This document shows positions 60,245-64,000 of a stretch of DNA of 64,000 bases, in pieces. The stretch is from Moraxella nonliquefaciens (GTDB lineage Bacteria > Pseudomonadota > Gammaproteobacteria > Pseudomonadales > Moraxellaceae): assembly GCF_001679005.1 (NCBI RefSeq), contig NZ_LXTW01000003.1:293233-357232 (forward strand), given 5' to 3'. A program made the position numbers and the translations under genes. The notes beneath the pieces were generated by a model that was given only the letters and a program-made list of their open reading frames with translations, made no database searches and was not told where the DNA came from. The number at the start of each line of letters is the position of its first letter. Within the stretch, counting starts at the first letter, position 1.

Positions 60245-60258
60245 AAATGGTGGAGATG
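60245..60258. other. Right att-like repeat at the ssrA 3' end
   Basis: AAATGGTGGAGATG; it includes the CCA end and acceptor arm of tmRNA and is identical to 50174-50187. Confidence 0.75.
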
Positions 60259-60605
60259 GCGGGAGTTGAACCCGCGTCCGCCAGCACTACGCCCATGACT
60301 CTACACGTTTAGAGTCTGTCTTTGGCTTTAATCCGCACCGACCCGACAGTCAGGGTGGATAGGACGATTTGCTAAGAGTTCGCACCTGTCATCGCAACGC
60401 TAACAGATGCTATCCTTTGTGCGTTCGCATCTGGGTGAGCAACCAGACCAAAGGCAATCTGTGCCGACCCAAGTAGCCCTTAGGCTACTAGTGCGTAAGT
60501 TTCGTCGTTTGCGACTATTTTAAATGTACGTTGATTTACAAGAGACATACGCTCTTGACGTGCATCATTAGGTTTCATTACCAGCGTCGAAGCCAGAACA
60601 TCCCC
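60248..60605 (-). ncRNA. ssrA: Transfer-messenger RNA (tmRNA)
   Basis: Rescues stalled ribosomes and tags the nascent protein for proteolysis. On the minus strand the 5' end GGGGATGTTCTGGCTTCGAC (60605) and the 3' end with T-arm GGTTCAACTCC and CCATCTCCACCA (60248) form the tRNA-like domain. The tag frame GCAAACGACGAAACTTACGC plus CTAGTAGCCTAA at 60512-60480 encodes ANDETYALVA, preceded by the usual resume alanine. Length is 358 nt. Its 3' end is the prophage integration site and was restored by the att repeat. Confidence 0.95.
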
Positions 60606-60614
60606 AATGGTCAA

Positions 60615-60643
60615 ATTATAACAAAAACCGCTCATCAAATCAA
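60615..60643 (-). promoter_or_regulatory. ssrA promoter
   Basis: On the minus strand TTGATT (60643-60638), 17-base spacer, TATAAT (60620-60615), placing the start about 7-10 bases downstream at the mature 5' end. Confidence 0.8.
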
Positions 60644-60680
60644 GCATTTAATCATATTATGTTAAGTTTGGCCACTAGTG

Positions 60681-61478
60681 TCATTTTTCAAACCATTTTT
60701 CTTCAAGTTTTGTCAGTTCACCTGTTGCTCTCATATCGCTAAGACCTTGGTTGAACATGTTAATGATCTGAGTTTTATTCTTAGGTGCTATTGCGACGGC
60801 ATACGAACCTTTATCATTGACATTACCATACTCTAAAAGATTGGTTTTATATTGGGGATAGCTTTTGGCAAAATGCTGGACGATTTGTTTGTCGCTCATG
60901 ATGGCATCCACTTTGCCATTGATTAAGTCTTGAAAGCTCAAAAACATCTTTTCTTTGGTTATCACATGTTCAATTCCATGTTCTTTGGCGACATCCACAA
61001 AAATCGCCCCATCTTGAACGCCCAAACGCATGGGTTTTAGATCTGACATTGAGTTGATGGTTGTGTCATTTAAAGACAAAACCCCCGCAGGCATATATAC
61101 ATACGGATTGCTAAGTAGATATTTGCCTTCACGTTCGGTGGTGTAAGAGATGGATGAGATGGCAAGGTCGCTTATGTTTTGCTCTACTGATTTGAACATA
61201 TCTTGCCATGGTAAAATATTAAATTTGACCGTGTATCCATTTTTTTGGGCGATATGGGTGATGACTTCCACATCAAAACCGATGGGGTTGCCCTTGTCAT
61301 CAATATAAGCAAAAGGCGGCATGTTACTGTTGACTGCCACTTGGATGGTTTTGGTGCTAATATTGGTATCGTCGGTATTTTGTGTGGTGGATTGTTTTTT
61401 ACCACAGGCTGATAAAAGTCCAATGATACAAATGATACCAATCATAACACCTTGGTTAAAAAATACAGTATGTTTCAT
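60681..61478 (-). CDS. Amino-acid ABC transporter substrate-binding lipoprotein
   Basis: 265 aa, SBP family 3. Signal peptide with lipobox LLSAC (Cys25). The ligand-binding fold has IQVAVNSNMPPFAYIDDKGNPIGFDVEV, the SISYTTEREGKYLLSNPYV block and a late DKGSYAVAIAPKN. It binds a polar or basic amino acid or similar solute outside the inner membrane. No permease or ATPase genes are adjacent. The second ATG (61478) is preferred because AGGAG is too close to the first. Confidence 0.88.
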   Translation of the reverse strand: MKHTVFFNQGVMIGIICIIGLLSACGKKQSTTQNTDDTNISTKTIQVAVNSNMPPFAYIDDKGNPIGFDVEVITHIAQKNGYTVKFNILPWQDMFKSVEQNISDLAISSISYTTEREGKYLLSNPYVYMPAGVLSLNDTTINSMSDLKPMRLGVQDGAIFVDVAKEHGIEHVITKEKMFLSFQDLINGKVDAIMSDKQIVQHFAKSYPQYKTNLLEYGNVNDKGSYAVAIAPKNKTQIINMFNQGLSDMRATGELTKLEEKWFEK

Positions 61479-61481
61479 CAT

Positions 61482-61862
61482 CGCTCCTAACGATTTTTGT
61501 GTTTGTTTAAACTTATCTTAATAATGTTTATTAACAATAATCATACTCAATATTAACAGTATTATACAAAATGATATTAGTTTTGGCAAATGATTAATAT
61601 CAGAAAAACTCATTAATGATATTGTGGATTTTTATAAGTATTTGTAATTAATTTAATTTTATATTTTTATACGAAAATGTCAGCCCTAAATTTTCATAAA
61701 ATCTTATAAATGATAAATTTACGGTATTTTGTGGCATTAATAACAAGCATATTTTATTTCATTTGTATTGCTATATTGTAAATTTTATTTAAAAATATTA
61801 CATTTTGATGAATAAAAAACCTGTGATTGAACACAGGTTTTGTTATTTTGAGTTTTTGATGC
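61482..61862. other. AT-rich intergenic region
   Basis: No gene is seen. It holds the promoter of the substrate-binding lipoprotein (unresolved in A/T-rich DNA with several TTAT/ATAA runs) and the terminator of the OmpA-family gene at 61815-61842. Confidence 0.6.
61815..61842 (-). terminator. Terminator of the OmpA-family gene
   Basis: AAAACCTGTG, ATTGAA, CACAGGTTTT: 10-bp arms, followed on the minus strand by TTTTTTATTC. Confidence 0.85.
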
Positions 61863-63809
61863 TTAACGCAACTCTCTTTGTATGCCCGGCTCTTGTTCAG
61901 AACCAATCGTGGAATCACTGAGTCTAAAAAAGTCATCAGGTAAGTTGGGTATGGTGTCTGGCGATGGCGTCAGAGGCATGTTGGTGCCGATATGATCTGA
62001 TGGGGTAGGGGCTTGATACTGGGTGGGGTGGTTACCTATAATGACTGGCTGTGCATTTTGCACAGGTTGGGGCAAATAATTGCCATCAGGCATGCCTTGT
62101 ATGGGCATATTTTGGTCAGGCATGTATGTGGTGGGGGGCATCATGATGGCGTTTGACTCTGGTAACAGCTGAGCGATGTCTACATTGAGTGCAGATAAAG
62201 TTGTCTCATCATATACCAAAAACTCTGTTCGTTCATTTTTAAAGCGTCCCAACTCGGTTACGTTGTCCGACACAGGAAAGCTGTCACCTACGCCCTTGGG
62301 GGTCAGCTGCTCATCATTTACCCCTTGCCCCACCAAAAAGTCTTTGACCGCTTCTGCTTGTCTTTGCGATAGGTTCAGATTTGCCATGCGGTCAGTGCCA
62401 TCTTTGCCACTGGTGTGGGTTACGATGATAAGCTTGATGTGGGAGTTGGTTTTGATTTTTTCTGCCAGCAATGATAGCATCTCATGACTGTTGGTAGGTA
62501 ACTCATCTCTGCCATTAAAGTCAATAATGCCAAGATTTGCCGAACGTGATAAATCATAACTGTCAGGGGGGTCATCTAAATTATTTAGGGCAGCAGTGGC
62601 ACGCTCAAAACTTTGACTGATAGCACTTTTTCTGTCCAAAGCAGGGGCAGGCGATACTTCAAATTGTGGTGCGAGTAGGGCGATGTCATTGATGATTCTG
62701 GGTAAGATGTCCATCTTTGGTGTATTGACATAGATGTGATTGCCAACAATCTCAATGCTGGTGAATGGTTCAGACTTAATCATCGCCATGATGCTCTCTA
62801 AACGCTCTAATCCTGTCATTGATGTGCCAAAATTATCATCAATATCCATGATACAGCCAATTTGTCCAAAGTTGTTTTGTAACACATTAAGCAACTGCTC
62901 TTTGAGCTGGGCATTACCTATCTCAGCTTGACAGGCGTACAGCGTGCCATTTTCACCTGATGTCAGCGACAGACGAGGTGAGTTTAGGGATTTGACGGTA
63001 GGTGTGGCGATGTGCGTGGCGATATTGGGGTCATCGATGACGACTGTCTTTGATTTGTTTTTTAGTAGATGCCACGCCACACCCCCAACAGTCAAAGTGA
63101 TGAGAGTTACTCCCAGTATGATTAACAAAGGATTTGAGCGTGCTATTTTAGGTTTGATGGGTTTATGATTGATAAGGTTGTTATTTATATTAGCAGTTGT
63201 GTCGTTATTTGTATTATTATAAATACTGTTATAAATACTGTGATGAACGTTATTTTGATTGATGTCATCATGATTGAGATGATGGTCTTGTTGGTCATCG
63301 CTTGGGGGCGTATTAGAGCCATTGTCATTGGCAGGATGAGCGGGGCTGTCAAAATTACCAGATGCCCCATCAGCGGTTGGCATTTGTGTGTTTAATTGTT
63401 CAATCTTTTGAGTTAATGAACTTTGGATGAACTGGGATGACCATGCAGGCAAATGCGTGCGACTTGATTCAAAATTCTGTGCCAAAAAAACAATCAGCCC
63501 ATCACCTCCTGCCAAATTTGCCACCTCTACCATCATCGGTGGGGTAATGGCTCTAAGCAGTGTCATTGTGGTTTGTTCATCCATGTGAAAACTGCGTGCC
63601 AAACGCTTTGCCAAAGGTTCTGCTTGTATGCCCCATAAGGCGACCAGGTTATGATTTTTAACGTGGGTGCTGTCAAAATTGTCATCAAGTTCAATCAAGC
63701 GTGCCGCACTTAGGGCATAATACTGTTTTAACAAATCTGCACTTGTGTCTTGGTTTGAGATGCCCATGGAGCTTGATACCAACCCATGTAAATATTGTAC
63801 AATGTCCAT
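61863..63809 (-). CDS. OmpA-family protein with N-terminal DUF937-like domain
   Basis: 648 aa. Residues about 5-125 are a DUF937-like helical domain (LLKQYYALSAARLIELDDNF, AEPLAKRLARSFHMDEQTTM). Then come a low-complexity Asn/His/Asp linker, one membrane helix (about 226-249, NPLLIILGVTLITLTVGGVA) and a periplasmic part. An OmpA/MotB peptidoglycan-binding domain follows (LGIIDFNGRDELPTN, LIIVTHTSGKDG, NLNLSQRQAEAVKDFL, NERTEFLVYD), then a Pro/Met/Asn-rich tail. It probably ties the inner membrane to peptidoglycan. The ATG at 63809 has AAGGCG upstream. Confidence 0.85.
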   Translation of the reverse strand: MDIVQYLHGLVSSSMGISNQDTSADLLKQYYALSAARLIELDDNFDSTHVKNHNLVALWGIQAEPLAKRLARSFHMDEQTTMTLLRAITPPMMVEVANLAGGDGLIVFLAQNFESSRTHLPAWSSQFIQSSLTQKIEQLNTQMPTADGASGNFDSPAHPANDNGSNTPPSDDQQDHHLNHDDINQNNVHHSIYNSIYNNTNNDTTANINNNLINHKPIKPKIARSNPLLIILGVTLITLTVGGVAWHLLKNKSKTVVIDDPNIATHIATPTVKSLNSPRLSLTSGENGTLYACQAEIGNAQLKEQLLNVLQNNFGQIGCIMDIDDNFGTSMTGLERLESIMAMIKSEPFTSIEIVGNHIYVNTPKMDILPRIINDIALLAPQFEVSPAPALDRKSAISQSFERATAALNNLDDPPDSYDLSRSANLGIIDFNGRDELPTNSHEMLSLLAEKIKTNSHIKLIIVTHTSGKDGTDRMANLNLSQRQAEAVKDFLVGQGVNDEQLTPKGVGDSFPVSDNVTELGRFKNERTEFLVYDETTLSALNVDIAQLLPESNAIMMPPTTYMPDQNMPIQGMPDGNYLPQPVQNAQPVIIGNHPTQYQAPTPSDHIGTNMPLTPSPDTIPNLPDDFFRLSDSTIGSEQEPGIQRELR

Positions 63810-64000
63810 CGTTCGCCTTATCAATTTTTATACTAACCTTTTATTATACCGTAAATATCACCAAAAATCTGCGTTATGATTGTCATCACCTTGCCTTTTA
63901 TCTTGTTTTTATGCTGTTTTGTCATTTAAGATGCAAAGACTTGACGTGGTGTGTGTGTGGTGATGCGATGATTATTTTGGCAAATGGCAAATGGCAAATG

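Larger units (their letters stand above)
50174..60258. mobile_element. Cryptic prophage remnant integrated at ssrA
   Basis: A roughly 10-kb block bounded by the direct repeat AAATGGTGGAGATG at 50174-50187 and 60245-60258; the right copy is the 3' end of tmRNA. It keeps terS- and terL-like genes and tail genes L, K, I and part of J, all on the minus strand. Portal, capsid, tail-tube, tape-measure, lysis, integrase and replication genes are absent. Plus-strand insertions are BrnTA, HigBA, HicAB and a small membrane protein. An IS30 remnant is also present. It cannot form virions alone. Confidence 0.85.

Overview
The window looks like chromosome from a Moraxella-type gammaproteobacterium (Moraxellaceae). 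I infer this from moderate-to-low GC, aerobic/microaerobic energy genes (cytochrome bc1 complex, cbb3 oxidase with CcoG and CcoI, CydDC), a Moraxellaceae-like tmRNA, and AT-rich intergenic DNA with many perfect-stem terminators. No rRNA or tRNA genes and no CRISPR array were seen; the only stable RNA gene is ssrA.

Layout. 1-3722: petABC (bc1 complex, minus strand, petC cut by the window edge) and rplM-rpsI with a structured leader. 3928-8243: ppk, ychJ and thiI. 8244-8881: an unusual 640-bp intergenic region with nine 17-bp tandem repeats, an AT-rich block and two perfect DnaA boxes. 8882-14920: a His-rich lipoprotein behind a Zur-like operator, a DUF441 membrane protein, ychF, a Na+/H+ antiporter-family carrier, ygfA and fumC. 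15048-21762: an accessory island holding a MITE-like hairpin, a 5'-truncated HigB-like toxin with its intact antitoxin, a WYL-domain regulator, an unrecognised 255-aa protein, two DUF262 proteins (the second with a DUF1524 HNH-type nuclease domain) and a PP2C phosphatase. This is the best candidate for an undescribed defence cassette. 21831-50127: core genes cydDC, ccoG, an SCP2 protein, ccoNOQP, ilvA, a WG-repeat protein, copA, aroG, ispB, an EamA transporter, rep, a thioesterase-like protein, ccoI, an entericidin, tusDCE and glnE.

50174-60258 is a roughly 10-kb cryptic prophage. It is bounded by a 14-bp direct repeat, one copy being the 3' end of ssrA, so the phage integrated into tmRNA. 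It keeps both terminase subunits and a lambda-like tail-tip block (L, K, I and a truncated, frameshifted J) but has lost integrase, portal, capsid and most tail genes. It carries three toxin-antitoxin modules: HicAB (hicA frameshifted in an A8 tract), HigBA and BrnTA. The last two lie antisense in the gaps on either side of gene I. An IS30 remnant and a two-gene insertion (an internally duplicated protein plus a truncated N6-methylase-like protein) sit in the same block.

60248-64000: ssrA with a strong promoter, an amino-acid ABC transporter lipoprotein, and an OmpA-family protein with an N-terminal DUF937-like domain.

The core genes form a coherent respiratory set. bc1 passes electrons through cytochrome c to cbb3 oxidase; CcoG and CcoI, and possibly CopA, handle copper for CcoN, and CydDC supports cytochrome and thiol homeostasis. 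ThiI and TusDCE supply sulfur to tRNA. All assignments come from reading the sequence and translations; no database search was run.
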